64,000 nucleotides of DNA from Anaerolineaceae bacterium UBA5211. GTDB lineage: Bacteria; Chloroflexota; Anaerolineae; Anaerolineales; Anaerolineaceae. The notes beneath the pieces are model-generated. The model was not told where the DNA came from, made no database searches, and worked only from the letters and a program-made list of their open reading frames with translations. Positions 17,062 to 26,768 of the stretch are shown in pieces (the stretch's first letter is position 1; every line of letters begins with the position of its first letter). Both the position numbers and the translations under genes were made by a program. The stretch is from the NCBI GenBank assembly GCA_002412595.1, contig DHVJ01000015.1, forward strand, positions 189,259 through 253,258, written 5' to 3'.

Positions 17062-19309
17062 ATTGACTTCAACACCTCAATTTGAGGAAAACATTCGAAG
17101 CTCTTTCGGAATACCCGCCCTTCGCCCTGAATTTGTTGACGATCTGCACCGCGAGATCATACAGCGGGCGGAAACGAAAACACACGCAACCCGGCCCGCC
17201 AGAAAGCTGCGGCCGGCCTGGAGCATCACGCTCGCTATCCTCACTTTATTGATGGCAGTCGTCTTGATCGTCGGCCCGCAGCGCGTGTACGCTGCGGTGG
17301 TGCGGCTCCTCGGGTACATTCCGGGGGTAGGTATCGTGGATGAAAGCAATCCCATCCGTGTATTAGCCGAACCGGTCAGCGTTACCCGTGATGGCATCAC
17401 CATCACAGTCACCTCGGCCACTCTAACCGGCGATAAAACCTATATCGATTACCGCATCTTCGGCGTACCGGGTTCAGCCTATCCCAGATCAGAGAATATA
17501 ACCGGCTGCATGCAAACCGAATACCTGCGCCTGCCGGACGGCACCCAGTTCGATCGGGAAAACTACGGCTTTGGGGCAATCCCAGTGGATGTGGATGAGG
17601 CAATCTTTGTCATCCCCTGTATCATGAATACACTGTCCGGCGAGGTACCAGAGAATTGGGAACTGCCGCTGCGCTTCGTGCCGGCCCCTGCGGACTTGAC
17701 CGTGATACCGGTGTATGAAGAAGCGACCGCTGCTCCGCCATCCGATTCAACCTCGGATAAAGACGCCAGCGCAACCTCCGCGGTTCCTTTAGATAACGCC
17801 ATCAGCGTGGATAAAGTCATCGAGACCGAGGACGGCTACATTTTGATCGGGCAATTCCAACCGCAGGATACATCTGGGCATTGGGTGCAAACCAGCGGAT
17901 TGCTGCTCACCGACGCAAGCGGAAAAATCGTGCCTTATACCTATCCAAACGACGTCATTGAATCCACACCTATGGGCGGCTGGTCGGTGCAATTTAAAAA
18001 TGCCGATCTGGCGTATCCGCTAACCATCTCATTCTCCGGCATTGACCTGCAATCCACAGGCGCCGAAACTGCGGTGGAATTTGCCTTTGATGCCGGTCCC
18101 AATCCACAGCCCGGCGATGAATGGGTGCTGAATCGCGATTTCGAACTGGCCAGCTATACTGTAACGCTGAAATCCATCATGGCCAACTCCCAAAACAGTT
18201 ATTCCTTCCATTTCCAGGTGGATCCGCAAGTTTACAGCGTTGCGGTCGAGATCGTAGGCCACACGGCCAACGGCGGCGGGGGTGGCGGCGGTGGCGGACT
18301 GACGGATGGGAAAGTCAGCACCAGTCTGAGTTACGCGCAATTCCCAAGCGGAGAGCTGACCGTCCGCATTTCAAATCCGGTGCTGATCGGTGACGCCTAT
18401 ACCTGGCAGGGGCAGTGGTCGCCGGCCAAACTTCGTACCGATTTACCAGCCAGTCCCAGCGCTCAATCTGGCGTATGCTTGACAATCGATTCGCTCGCAC
18501 AGCTCAAGCCCGCCCCAGCCAATCCGACCAGCGGGATGGCCTTAATGTACGAGCAGTTAGTTGATACAAATCAATGGGGGCTCGTCCTTTACAAACTGGA
18601 TGGCAGCCAGAAACAGGTGGTAATTTCAGCCGGAAATTGGGGCACTCTCTCGCCGGATGGTAGCAAGGTAGCATACTCTGCTTTGGACAACAGAATTCAC
18701 ATAATCGACTTGGCTTCGCAAACTGAGAAAATCATTCCGGGTGCGGGCGGTTTCAACCTTCATTGGTCGCCAGATGGAAAGCAAATCGCCTACGTGGGGA
18801 CAGGTGATGGTGTAATTAATAGCGTGTTTGTTGTCAATACCGACGGAACCCAAGCACGCCAGATATCAGACTGGAGTTACGAATTGGTCGCCGGCTGGTC
18901 GCCGGATAGCGCACAAATCTACTATGTTGCCCCCTATACCGGCGGTGCCGCCTGGAAAGTGTATCGCTACGACCTGGCCAGCAGCGAAACACAGGAACTG
19001 TTCACCATTGAAAATGGCACCCCGAAAGCTCTCAACCCCAAACTTTCTCCGGACGGGGAATGGATCGCTTATCGTGGGCGGGATAACAGCAGCCTGTATC
19101 TGGTTCACCCCGATGGCAGCGACATGCACCTGGTGTTGGATAATGTCAGTGCAGTTGGGATTGAATGGAGCCAATCCGGTTGGCTGGGGGTGAGCCTGCA
19201 AAACATTAATTCTGATAAATCGACAATTGTCCTGCTCAAACCGGATGGGTGCGAAGCATACCAGTTGCCGGGATTAAGTGGTGAATTGGAGGGATTATTC
19301 ATCCCATAA
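17054..19309 (+). CDS. Membrane anti-sigma-like protein with extracytoplasmic beta-propeller
   Basis: Putative anti-sigma/sensor of 751 residues. A short cytoplasmic N-terminus is followed by one transmembrane helix at about residues 58-75 (SITLAILTLLMAVVLIVG). The exterior begins with a DUF4179/DUF5643-like region (YIPGVGIVDESNPIRVLAEP) and ends in a TolB/WD40-like propeller with repeated WSPDGKQIAYV-type blades from about residue 510. A nine-glycine run near residue 413 links two parts. The start at 17054 follows GGAGG and overlaps the sigma gene by eight bases. I infer that the propeller senses an outside signal and controls the sigma factor; a canonical zinc anti-sigma motif is not seen. 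Confidence 0.75.
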   Translation: MNKLTSTPQFEENIRSSFGIPALRPEFVDDLHREIIQRAETKTHATRPARKLRPAWSITLAILTLLMAVVLIVGPQRVYAAVVRLLGYIPGVGIVDESNPIRVLAEPVSVTRDGITITVTSATLTGDKTYIDYRIFGVPGSAYPRSENITGCMQTEYLRLPDGTQFDRENYGFGAIPVDVDEAIFVIPCIMNTLSGEVPENWELPLRFVPAPADLTVIPVYEEATAAPPSDSTSDKDASATSAVPLDNAISVDKVIETEDGYILIGQFQPQDTSGHWVQTSGLLLTDASGKIVPYTYPNDVIESTPMGGWSVQFKNADLAYPLTISFSGIDLQSTGAETAVEFAFDAGPNPQPGDEWVLNRDFELASYTVTLKSIMANSQNSYSFHFQVDPQVYSVAVEIVGHTANGGGGGGGGGLTDGKVSTSLSYAQFPSGELTVRISNPVLIGDAYTWQGQWSPAKLRTDLPASPSAQSGVCLTIDSLAQLKPAPANPTSGMALMYEQLVDTNQWGLVLYKLDGSQKQVVISAGNWGTLSPDGSKVAYSALDNRIHIIDLASQTEKIIPGAGGFNLHWSPDGKQIAYVGTGDGVINSVFVVNTDGTQARQISDWSYELVAGWSPDSAQIYYVAPYTGGAAWKVYRYDLASSETQELFTIENGTPKALNPKLSPDGEWIAYRGRDNSSLYLVHPDGSDMHLVLDNVSAVGIEWSQSGWLGVSLQNINSDKSTIVLLKPDGCEAYQLPGLSGELEGLFIP

Positions 19310-19646
19310 GACACTTGCACAAATGACTGATCGGACCATTAAAAGAGTGTAGAATTGTCCCGGATTGTCCTCTAACCATCATCCATTAACGAGAATTACA
19401 ACCCTGGGGATATTCTTCCGAATCACTATCCGCAGCAATCCGGCCTGAATTTTAAACAGGCTCTTCCGGCAGGAATTATTTTTGCACAAAAACATGGCGC
19501 AATGATAAGATAAGGAATCAAACCAGCTTAAAACCTCTAATGACTACTTTGACGATCAAAGGAGAATAAGGGTTGTGAATTTCCTCCCATATCTATTTAC
19601 CTGAATCTCATTCATCATCACTGGGAAAATTATCTGGAAAGGAACC
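19310..19646. other. Intergenic region between tandem propeller genes
   Basis: This 337-base spacer probably carries the promoter of the downstream lipoprotein gene. A direct repeat of ATTGTCC is visible near 19354-19370 and a short GCCTG/CAGGC hairpin near 19445; neither is convincing alone. No reading frame or RNA gene is recognised. Confidence 0.4.
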
Positions 19647-21902
19647 ATGCAGATGATTGACCGAAAGAGTTTCGAACACTACCAAATTACAAGTTTACTG
19701 GCTGGCATAGTTATTTTCTTAACCCTGTTTGCCACGGGCTGTACAATCTCGCCTGCACCGGAACAGCCAAACAAAGCCATTCTTTCTTCCACACTTACCC
19801 CTCAAGAAAATATTCCTGTGGCGCAGCCCTCTGTTTACATTCCAGGGGTGGGTATCGTAGATCAAAGCAGCCCCGTCCGCGTATTGGCCGAGCCGGTGAC
19901 ACAGACCAGAGATGGGATCACCCTCACTGTCAAAGAAGTCACTCTTACAGACGAGAAAACGATTGTTACCTATACGATCGAAAATGTGCCTGATGCAGCC
20001 CTTTCCCACGACGAGAACGTAGTCGGTTGCGCCGATTCGGGAAACCTGGTCTTGCCGGACGGTACTATCGTAAAGGTTATGGGGGGTTGGGGGTCTCAAG
20101 TGGAGAGCAACAACATCTACCCTCCCATCCCGGAGAGCATTGCAACCGTTAATTTTGTCCTGCCTTGCCTCCGGGGAACTCTACCTGGCAAAGCTCCTGA
20201 AGGCTGGGAGCTCACTTTATATTTTGTACCTGCCCCACCGGAAATGATGGTCGCGCCGGTCATCGCTATCCCGACACCCACTTTATCAACAATTCGGACT
20301 ACACAAGTAACCCAAACCCAATCCGCCGCCCAAGATCTATTCGGGATCAAGCTGGTGCTGGACCAGGCCATTCCGCTGGATGATGGCTACTATCTGTTAG
20401 GCCACACTGATTGGAGCGATAACCGTATCACCGCTGTTGGTTCCGGCGGTTGGGCCATGAAAGCTTATGACAGCAGCGGACAGGAAGTAGCACTCGAACC
20501 GGCAAGCTGGCGCGAAGCTGGCTTGACACTTGAACCAAATCAATGGCTGTACCGGCTCTACGGGCAAGTTTTCAACGGCGCATTGACACTGCGGACAACG
20601 AATATCGGGGTAGAGTTTGGCCAGTCAGTTGATCTGGAACTCGATCCGCGCTCTTTTGGTTTCAACGGAGATGATCGTCAATTAAACACGACCTGGAAGA
20701 TTGAGCCGATAACGCTGGATGTATATGGCATGGCTGCCAAAATTGTCCAAATAAAATATGTGCAGCAAGGTGAGCTGACGGGGTTCGAGCTGGGTATTGA
20801 AGCGGAATCCGAATTGCAAGCCCTGCCCTTCAGCTTAAAAAGTTCTGTATCAGGTGGGCGGGGAGCGAGCAGCGGTGGCTCAAATCGCGATAATGCCTCG
20901 GGAAAAATTCTTACATATGTATTGAGCGATGGACAGATGTCTTTCCCGCTTATGCTGAGTGCCAGCAGTATAACCCTCACTGGAATTTGGGATACTAGCT
21001 GGGATCCACCTTCAAGCGATACACGCCTGACCCCGACGCCGATGCTACAAGCTCGCCTGACCTTGGAAAAATGGCAGCAGGCATTCGAGAACCCAGCTGC
21101 TTTACCGGTTGATTTGCAGGGGAAGGTGTTATTGAGCCGCGGCGCACTGGCACCCAATCCATCTCTATTCATCTCAAACTTGGATGGCAGCGGAGAACAA
21201 GGCCTGGTATTCGGTGTTGGATCGTTGTCACCGGATGGCACTAAGCTTGTTTATGCGAATGACACCGCCAGCATTTTGATCCTTGATTTAAAAAGTGGAC
21301 AAAAAACAACCCTCACAACTGGCTTGAATGATTCCAATCCACTCTGGTCACCAGGTGGGCGTCAGATTGCCTTTATGCGCCTGGGCGATACCCAGAAAAT
21401 CTACCTCATGAACGCAGATGGCACCGGCCTCAAGTCAGTGATTTCAGAGATGGATCACCCGCAAGTGTGGGGGTGGACACCCGACGGCCGCCAGATTCTT
21501 TATGGGGTAAGAGTTGCCGATGGAACCAGCCAACTCCGGTTGGTAAATCCGTACACTGGCGATATCAGCGATTTATTCGCAGTTCCTTTTGATTCGCCAA
21601 TGCCTGTTTATTCGCCCGACGGTAAATGGGTCGCTTATCTAGACAGCGTACCCGGCCGCATGGCGAATGGTCTTTACATTTCCCATCCTGACGGTACCAA
21701 AAAGCAGTTGATCGTGCAGCTCGATTACTGGCCGGTAACCAACGCGGGATGGAGCCCTGATGGGAAATGGATCACTTTTAATGCCATCAACACAGACCTT
21801 TTCGTGCCCATGTCCACGAATGGCCTGGTCAATATCGAGACCGGTCAGGTCATCCCGTTGCCCCAATTGGAAGGGGCCATCCTATCCTGGATCAATCCCT
21901 AA
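19647..21902 (+). CDS. Lipoprotein paralogue of the anti-sigma sensor, with beta-propeller
   Basis: 751-residue lipoprotein: hydrophobic signal and lipobox FATGC at about residue 32. Its exterior is clearly homologous to the preceding protein: YIPGVGIVDQSSPVRVLAEP matches YIPGVGIVDESNPIRVLAEP, and both continue with RDGIT and a conserved middle region ending LP-x-FVPAP. A C-terminal propeller has repeated segments such as VGSLSPDGTKLVYA, LWSPGGRQIAFM and YSPDGKWVAYL. The cytoplasmic anti-sigma part and transmembrane helix are replaced by a lipid anchor, so it cannot hold sigma directly. It may share the ligand or act as an accessory. GGAAAGGA precedes the ATG. Confidence 0.75.
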   Translation: MQMIDRKSFEHYQITSLLAGIVIFLTLFATGCTISPAPEQPNKAILSSTLTPQENIPVAQPSVYIPGVGIVDQSSPVRVLAEPVTQTRDGITLTVKEVTLTDEKTIVTYTIENVPDAALSHDENVVGCADSGNLVLPDGTIVKVMGGWGSQVESNNIYPPIPESIATVNFVLPCLRGTLPGKAPEGWELTLYFVPAPPEMMVAPVIAIPTPTLSTIRTTQVTQTQSAAQDLFGIKLVLDQAIPLDDGYYLLGHTDWSDNRITAVGSGGWAMKAYDSSGQEVALEPASWREAGLTLEPNQWLYRLYGQVFNGALTLRTTNIGVEFGQSVDLELDPRSFGFNGDDRQLNTTWKIEPITLDVYGMAAKIVQIKYVQQGELTGFELGIEAESELQALPFSLKSSVSGGRGASSGGSNRDNASGKILTYVLSDGQMSFPLMLSASSITLTGIWDTSWDPPSSDTRLTPTPMLQARLTLEKWQQAFENPAALPVDLQGKVLLSRGALAPNPSLFISNLDGSGEQGLVFGVGSLSPDGTKLVYANDTASILILDLKSGQKTTLTTGLNDSNPLWSPGGRQIAFMRLGDTQKIYLMNADGTGLKSVISEMDHPQVWGWTPDGRQILYGVRVADGTSQLRLVNPYTGDISDLFAVPFDSPMPVYSPDGKWVAYLDSVPGRMANGLYISHPDGTKKQLIVQLDYWPVTNAGWSPDGKWITFNAINTDLFVPMSTNGLVNIETGQVIPLPQLEGAILSWINP

Positions 21903-21950
21903 GAAGTGTTGAGCCCAACCCCTCAGGCTCACCATTCAGGAGGTTATGCT

Positions 21951-24008
21951 ATGTATCGGAAACAAATTCCCACCCTAAAAATTTCAGCTATCACAGCGCT
22001 GGTTTTTGCCTGCTTAAGCAGCAGCGCCTGTACGCAAGTGCGTCCCTCCCAAACACCATTCGCGCAGGACACAGCCGTTCAGGAAGAAGGCACGCATGCG
22101 CCAAACCAATCCGTCCCTTCCACCACCACCAAACCGGAAGAACCTGCGCAAGCCAACGCAGCGCCGCAGTTCACCGGCCAGGCGAGCCGCGCTGGGATTA
22201 CGATCGTCGTTGAAAAGGTCCTGTCCGAAGCCGATCGGTTGGTGATCACATATGAAGCCAGCGGATTGCCCGCGGATTTCTTTCAGCCTGAGCACATGTC
22301 CACTTCCTCCGCAGGACCGGCCGAAGAACCGCTGCTGGAGCAGGTCATCCTGTCCAATGGCGAAAGCCTGGAATTCAAAGGCGGGCTGGGCTGCCAGGGA
22401 TCAGGCGACGGGAAAAGCGTGCGCTTGTCCTGCCAGATCTCTTTTGCGCCCCTGCCGCCGGGTAACGATGAATTCACGTTCGTAGTTCCCCGCCTGCCCA
22501 ACACGCTGCCCGGTGAATTGCCTGAAGATTGGCAGATCCCCATCCAACTGCCCCTTGATTCCACGCCGAAGAGCGTGCAGGAACCTGGGCTGCGTAGCGC
22601 AACCATCGGCGGCATCACCCTGCAATTGCTCAAAACCAACCGGACACCCACCCAAACCGAATTTCAGCTCGGCCTGGAATGGGAGGGACAAAACCGCATG
22701 GTTCATCACACCGCGCCGGTCACGCTGCAGGACAGCCTCGGCCGCTACTACATTCTTTCCGGCGGATCGGAGCAAGGCCGCTACTCCGTGGAAGATCCCA
22801 ATTTTTCCTCGTTATCCTCTTTGGCAACCACGCCCTTGGAAGGAAACGGTCCCATGACAGTCCAACTGGACTGGATCATCATGTCAGCCGCTGGGAATAC
22901 CAACTTGCAATTTCGTCCTGAAGAAGGCGCGCAAGCCGGACAGGAATGGGATTTGGATGAAAAGATCAGCGCGAACGATATGGACATGCATTTCACCCGG
23001 GCGCGCCTGAAGGAAAACACGGAGGGATCGACAACCTTCGAGTTCGAGATCGAAGCGCCGCAGAACGTGGTATCCGTCAACCTGTTCGCAAATGCCCAAT
23101 CCTTTTCCACCGAGAGCGGGTATGATGCGAATAAGGGTGTGCTGGTCAGCCGCATCAGCCTGGCGGACCTTCCGTATGTTCCCCTGGAATTCAGCGTCTC
23201 GGAAGTCCTTTACAGAGTCGAGGGTCCCTGGAAGATCACCTGGCAGCCCGAACCGCTCAATTTTACGGCCGCCACCACAGTTCCCGCGCCCACCCGCATG
23301 GCCGCGCCCACCCCAACGCTCATCCCTGACGAACCAGTCTTGGCAGATCTGCAAGCCTGGCTGCTGCGGGCCGACGCCCAACGTCCGCAGGGACCGGGTT
23401 GGGTCCATCAGGTGCTCGAAACCCATCAAAGCGAATTAATGGATCAGCTGGATACCGGCGACCTGCCCGAACAGCCGTCCGATTATCGGATTGACGCCTG
23501 GTACCGCCTGGACGAAAACGGCTACACTCGGACCTCCGTCTATATCCGTAAAACCCTCGGCGGGGAATTCCTGTCCGCTGATATCGACAACGGCATCTAC
23601 CATCTCAGCCTGCCGGAAGAACGGGGTGGATTGGGCAGGGATGTCTATCTGGAAAAGATCTCCTTCGACCTCAACCTGTTTTCCGTCATGAATGGCTATG
23701 TACAGGAAGGCGGGACGATTCGCCAGGGGGACGACGTAGTGGGTGGCATTCCATGTCGGTCCTACGTAGCCAGTTTGCCGTTCGACCCGCCGCAGGACTT
23801 CAGCGGTGAAACGCTGCCCGTGCGTGCCATGCTTTATTCAGCCTGTTTCGACCCAGCCAGCGCAAAATTACTCCAGGTGCAAAACAGCATGATCTACACA
23901 GACGGAACCACCCGTGTAAAGGGAACGACGCGCTTTCTGTCGATCGAAAAAGTGGACAGTCTGCCCGAGGAAATCAGCCGGCTCATGGACCAAGTCGTGA
24001 TGCCGTAA
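21951..24008 (+). CDS. Lipoprotein, third paralogue without propeller
   Basis: 685-residue lipoprotein with lipobox SSAC at about residue 23. ATG 21951 is chosen because AGGAGG lies eight bases upstream, while 21906 has no site. The first 300 residues repeat the domain of the two upstream proteins (SRAGITIVVEKVL, then FVVPRLPNTLPGELPEDWQI). After a Pro/Thr-rich linker (about residues 450-470, PAPTRMAAPTPTLIP) the C-terminal third differs from the propellers and resembles no family I recognise. It lies 48 bases after the second paralogue's stop, so they are likely co-transcribed. Confidence 0.7.
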   Translation: MYRKQIPTLKISAITALVFACLSSSACTQVRPSQTPFAQDTAVQEEGTHAPNQSVPSTTTKPEEPAQANAAPQFTGQASRAGITIVVEKVLSEADRLVITYEASGLPADFFQPEHMSTSSAGPAEEPLLEQVILSNGESLEFKGGLGCQGSGDGKSVRLSCQISFAPLPPGNDEFTFVVPRLPNTLPGELPEDWQIPIQLPLDSTPKSVQEPGLRSATIGGITLQLLKTNRTPTQTEFQLGLEWEGQNRMVHHTAPVTLQDSLGRYYILSGGSEQGRYSVEDPNFSSLSSLATTPLEGNGPMTVQLDWIIMSAAGNTNLQFRPEEGAQAGQEWDLDEKISANDMDMHFTRARLKENTEGSTTFEFEIEAPQNVVSVNLFANAQSFSTESGYDANKGVLVSRISLADLPYVPLEFSVSEVLYRVEGPWKITWQPEPLNFTAATTVPAPTRMAAPTPTLIPDEPVLADLQAWLLRADAQRPQGPGWVHQVLETHQSELMDQLDTGDLPEQPSDYRIDAWYRLDENGYTRTSVYIRKTLGGEFLSADIDNGIYHLSLPEERGGLGRDVYLEKISFDLNLFSVMNGYVQEGGTIRQGDDVVGGIPCRSYVASLPFDPPQDFSGETLPVRAMLYSACFDPASAKLLQVQNSMIYTDGTTRVKGTTRFLSIEKVDSLPEEISRLMDQVVMP

Positions 24009-24057
24009 GCGAAAACTTTCTTAAGTGTTCATCTTTTAAAACGGAATTCCGATTCGC

Positions 24058-24627
24058 TCACAGCCTGGCCACCACCCGGCAGGGCAGCCCGCTCATTTCA
24101 GTATAATTCAGCGGGTAGGTATTGGCCGTGAAAAATACTGAAGGCGTATCCCCTAAAATCGCTTTCAGGTTGCACAGGTTCTCGATCATGAACACACCTT
24201 GGTCGGCGCAGCGCTGGTCCATGGGGGTATGCTCCTTGCCGCGCCGCACGCCGGCGAAATCCACACCGATGATGGAGATTTTGCGCTCAAGCAATTCCTC
24301 GATCAGAGCTACCGCCAAATGCGGGTGCCCGGAGAAATAGCCCTGCGTACCGTACTCGTGCGCTTCGATGAAACCGCTGTAGAAAGCCACGAACATGTCC
24401 GCCTGGACCTTGGAAAGGTCGATATCACTGGCTTCGATCTCACGCTCCCCCACCTGGCTGACGTCGAACACCACCGCTGGCCTTTCCACGTACTCTAAAG
24501 GAAATTCTTTATCCATTACGTCAAAGTGCGTGCCAATGTGGCCGTTGTTGGTCAGCAACTTGACCTCGCTGCCTTGTGCATTTTTTATTAATGTAGGTGT
24601 TATTTTCAATGTGATATCTGTAAACAT
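24058..24627 (-). CDS. Cyclase/kynurenine-formamidase-like metal hydrolase
   Basis: Cyclase-family amidohydrolase-like protein, 189 residues. The metal-binding motif HxGTHxD is present as GHIGTHFDVM at about residues 30-39; FYSGFIEAHEYGTQGYFSGH and IIGVDFAGVRRGKEH follow the family pattern. Members hydrolyse N-formylkynurenine, isatin or other amides and lactones, and the substrate is not evident here. It lies 120 bases after the biotin-carrier gene on the same strand, so it could be the last gene of the lipid operon or a separate unit. It converges with the lipoprotein gene. Confidence 0.75.
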   Translation of the reverse strand: MFTDITLKITPTLIKNAQGSEVKLLTNNGHIGTHFDVMDKEFPLEYVERPAVVFDVSQVGEREIEASDIDLSKVQADMFVAFYSGFIEAHEYGTQGYFSGHPHLAVALIEELLERKISIIGVDFAGVRRGKEHTPMDQRCADQGVFMIENLCNLKAILGDTPSVFFTANTYPLNYTEMSGLPCRVVARL

Positions 24628-24747
24628 TTGCCCTCAGAACGCTATTATTTATTTTGCGAAAATTTTTCCCTTATTGTCTCATAACTTCGAAACAAATACA
24701 GAAAATATTGCTTAGATTGGAGAATCGTACAGATATTATTCTCGTTT

Positions 24748-25257
24748 TTACTGCTGAGAAACCTGCGCCATCTTCTTTAACACCACCATCCCATCGCCTT
24801 TTTCTACGCTCTGCCCCATGGCCACCACCACTTTTTCAACCACGCCGGCAAACGGCGCGCGGAATTCCATCAACATTTTCATGGATTCCAGCACCACCAA
24901 CACCTGGTTGTTCTCCACCGCGTCCCCTGCCGCCACCAGCACCTTGACCACCACGCCGGGGATGGGCGCGTTGATGCTGCCCTCGTCCTTCTTTACTTCC
25001 CGTTTCTTACCGCGTTTGCGCTCCGGCTGCACCATTGTTTCCACTTGCAGCCCGCGCGTGGTCACCTGGTAAACATCTTCCTCGCGCGGCTTAATGTGAA
25101 ATTCGCGTTTGCCTTCGTCGCGTTCGAGCATGAACAGGCCATCGTCGTTCAGAAAATGGATACCCGCGTAAACCTCCTGCCCGTCAATCCAGACACGCTC
25201 GCCGTCGATTTCCACCTGGTATTCCTTATCGTTGATGCTAACGTGGTACTTATCCAT
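24748..25257 (-). CDS. Biotin carrier protein of the acyl-CoA carboxylase
   Basis: Biotinyl carrier (BCCP) of 169 residues. The C-terminal biotinyl domain (about residues 93-160) contains APIPGVVVKVLVAAGD and the ESMKM motif whose lysine is biotinylated. A 90-residue N-terminal region is a beta-rich acyl-CoA-carboxylase-alpha-like linker. Start ATG 25257 lies two bases after the biotin-carboxylase stop; the longer frame from 25305 overlaps that gene and is rejected. Together with AccC and the carboxyltransferase it makes a complete three-gene carboxylase in the lipid-synthase operon. Confidence 0.88.
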   Translation of the reverse strand: MDKYHVSINDKEYQVEIDGERVWIDGQEVYAGIHFLNDDGLFMLERDEGKREFHIKPREEDVYQVTTRGLQVETMVQPERKRGKKREVKKDEGSINAPIPGVVVKVLVAAGDAVENNQVLVVLESMKMLMEFRAPFAGVVEKVVVAMGQSVEKGDGMVVLKKMAQVSQQ

Positions 25258-25259
25258 GT

Positions 25260-26750
25260 TTAGTAGAACCCCACCATCTGTTCCCGCCAAGCGGCCGTGC
25301 GCCACTGGTTGCTTTCCTTGTTCACCAGAGCAGCCGTTTGCTTTAGCTTGTTGTGAATGTAAAGCGCAACCGCTAAAGCGGTTTCTCGTTGAAGTTTCTG
25401 CGCATCCTCAGGTTCTACCGATTGGAAAGATTCCAGATACATGGTATCCACCTGGCCGGAAAGGAAATCCTCACTACGTACGATATCGCGCAGATAGCCC
25501 AAATCCGTGGTCAGGCCGGCAATGTTGAAATCTTCCAGCGCGCCCAGCATGCGCCGGATGGCGGTGGTGCGGTCCTCGCCCCACACAATCAACTTGGCAA
25601 CCAGCGAATCATAATCCGTAGAAATGTACATGCCCTGGTATAGGGCAGAATCCACACGGATGCCTGAACCACTGGGTATCTTTAAATAGCTGACCTGGCC
25701 GGAAGTGGGCATGAAGGACTGCTCCGGGTCTTCCGCGATGACGCGCGCTTCGATGGCCGTGCCGCGCATGTGGATCTGCTCCTGCTGCAGCGTCAGGCAG
25801 CCGCTGGCCGCCAAAAGGATCTGCGTATTGACCAGATCGATGCCGGTCACCAACTCGGTGATCGGGTGCTCCACCTGGATACGCGGATTCACTTCGATGA
25901 AATAGAAATTCTGATTCTCGTCCAGCAGAAATTCCACCGTGCCCAGGCTGCGGTATTGCAGCGCCAGCCCCACCTGACGGGCCGCCTCATACAAGTGCGC
26001 GCGCACTTCTTTGTCCAGCCCAGGCGCTGGTGATTCTTCGATCAGTTTCTGGTGGCGGCGCTGAATAGAACATTCGCGTTCGCCAATCACCAAAATATTG
26101 CCGGCTCCATCACCCAGGATCTGCACCTCGATGTGGCGGGCCGGACGCACAAATTTTTCAATATAGACCTTGTCATCCCCAAAAGCCAATTTGGCTTCCT
26201 GGCTGGCAGAACCCACCATCTGCAGCAATTCCTCATCGTTGCCGGCCAGGCGGATGCCGCGTCCGCCGCCGCCGGAAACGGCCTTCACCAGCACCGGGTA
26301 ACCGATCTCCGCGCCAATGGCCTTGGGAACGCTGCCTTCATTCAGGTTGAATTCGCTGCCCGGCAGCACCGGCACACCGGCTTGCGCCGCAATTTTACGC
26401 GCTTCCAGCTTATCGCCGGTCAGCGCGATGCTCGCAGGGCTGGGGCCGATGAAAATGATCCCGGCTTTTTCGACCTTTTCAGCAAAAAGCGTGTTTTCGG
26501 AGAGGAATCCATAACCGGGGTGGATGGCGTCCGCATGAGTTTTACGTGCCGCCGCCAGCACGGCTTCGATATTCAGGTAGGATTGAGACGCGGGTGTCGG
26601 TCCAATATAAACAGCCTCGTCAGCGTAGCGGGTATGCAGCGCTTCACGGTCGCGTTCGGAATAGACCGCCACACTGGTGTAACCCAGGTCGCGGCAGGCG
26701 CGTATAATGCGCACTGCGATTTCTCCACGGTTGGCAATTAGAATTTTCAT
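25260..26750 (-). CDS. accC: Biotin carboxylase subunit of acyl-CoA carboxylase
   Basis: ATP-dependent biotin carboxylase, 496 residues. N-terminal domain KILIANRGEIAVRIIRACRD; ATP-grasp glycine loop GGGGRGIR (usually GGGGKGMR); bicarbonate/ATP site FIEVNPRIQVEHPITE; C-terminal domain beyond residue 330. It carboxylates the biotin of the carrier encoded two bases downstream. A C-terminal extension of about 45 residues past the usual AccC end is lysine- and tryptophan-rich and may contact the partner subunit. Placed 18 bases after the carboxyltransferase gene, it should be co-transcribed. Confidence 0.92.
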   Translation of the reverse strand: MKILIANRGEIAVRIIRACRDLGYTSVAVYSERDREALHTRYADEAVYIGPTPASQSYLNIEAVLAAARKTHADAIHPGYGFLSENTLFAEKVEKAGIIFIGPSPASIALTGDKLEARKIAAQAGVPVLPGSEFNLNEGSVPKAIGAEIGYPVLVKAVSGGGGRGIRLAGNDEELLQMVGSASQEAKLAFGDDKVYIEKFVRPARHIEVQILGDGAGNILVIGERECSIQRRHQKLIEESPAPGLDKEVRAHLYEAARQVGLALQYRSLGTVEFLLDENQNFYFIEVNPRIQVEHPITELVTGIDLVNTQILLAASGCLTLQQEQIHMRGTAIEARVIAEDPEQSFMPTSGQVSYLKIPSGSGIRVDSALYQGMYISTDYDSLVAKLIVWGEDRTTAIRRMLGALEDFNIAGLTTDLGYLRDIVRSEDFLSGQVDTMYLESFQSVEPEDAQKLQRETALAVALYIHNKLKQTAALVNKESNQWRTAAWREQMVGFY

Positions 26751-26768
26751 AGGAGGTTCCTTTCTTTT

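Noticed and set aside
24718..24758. Hairpin GAGAAT/ATTCTC with short T-run near the end of the biotin-carrier gene
   Set aside because: The arms are only six bases and the T-run faces away from transcription, so it is too weak to call a terminator.
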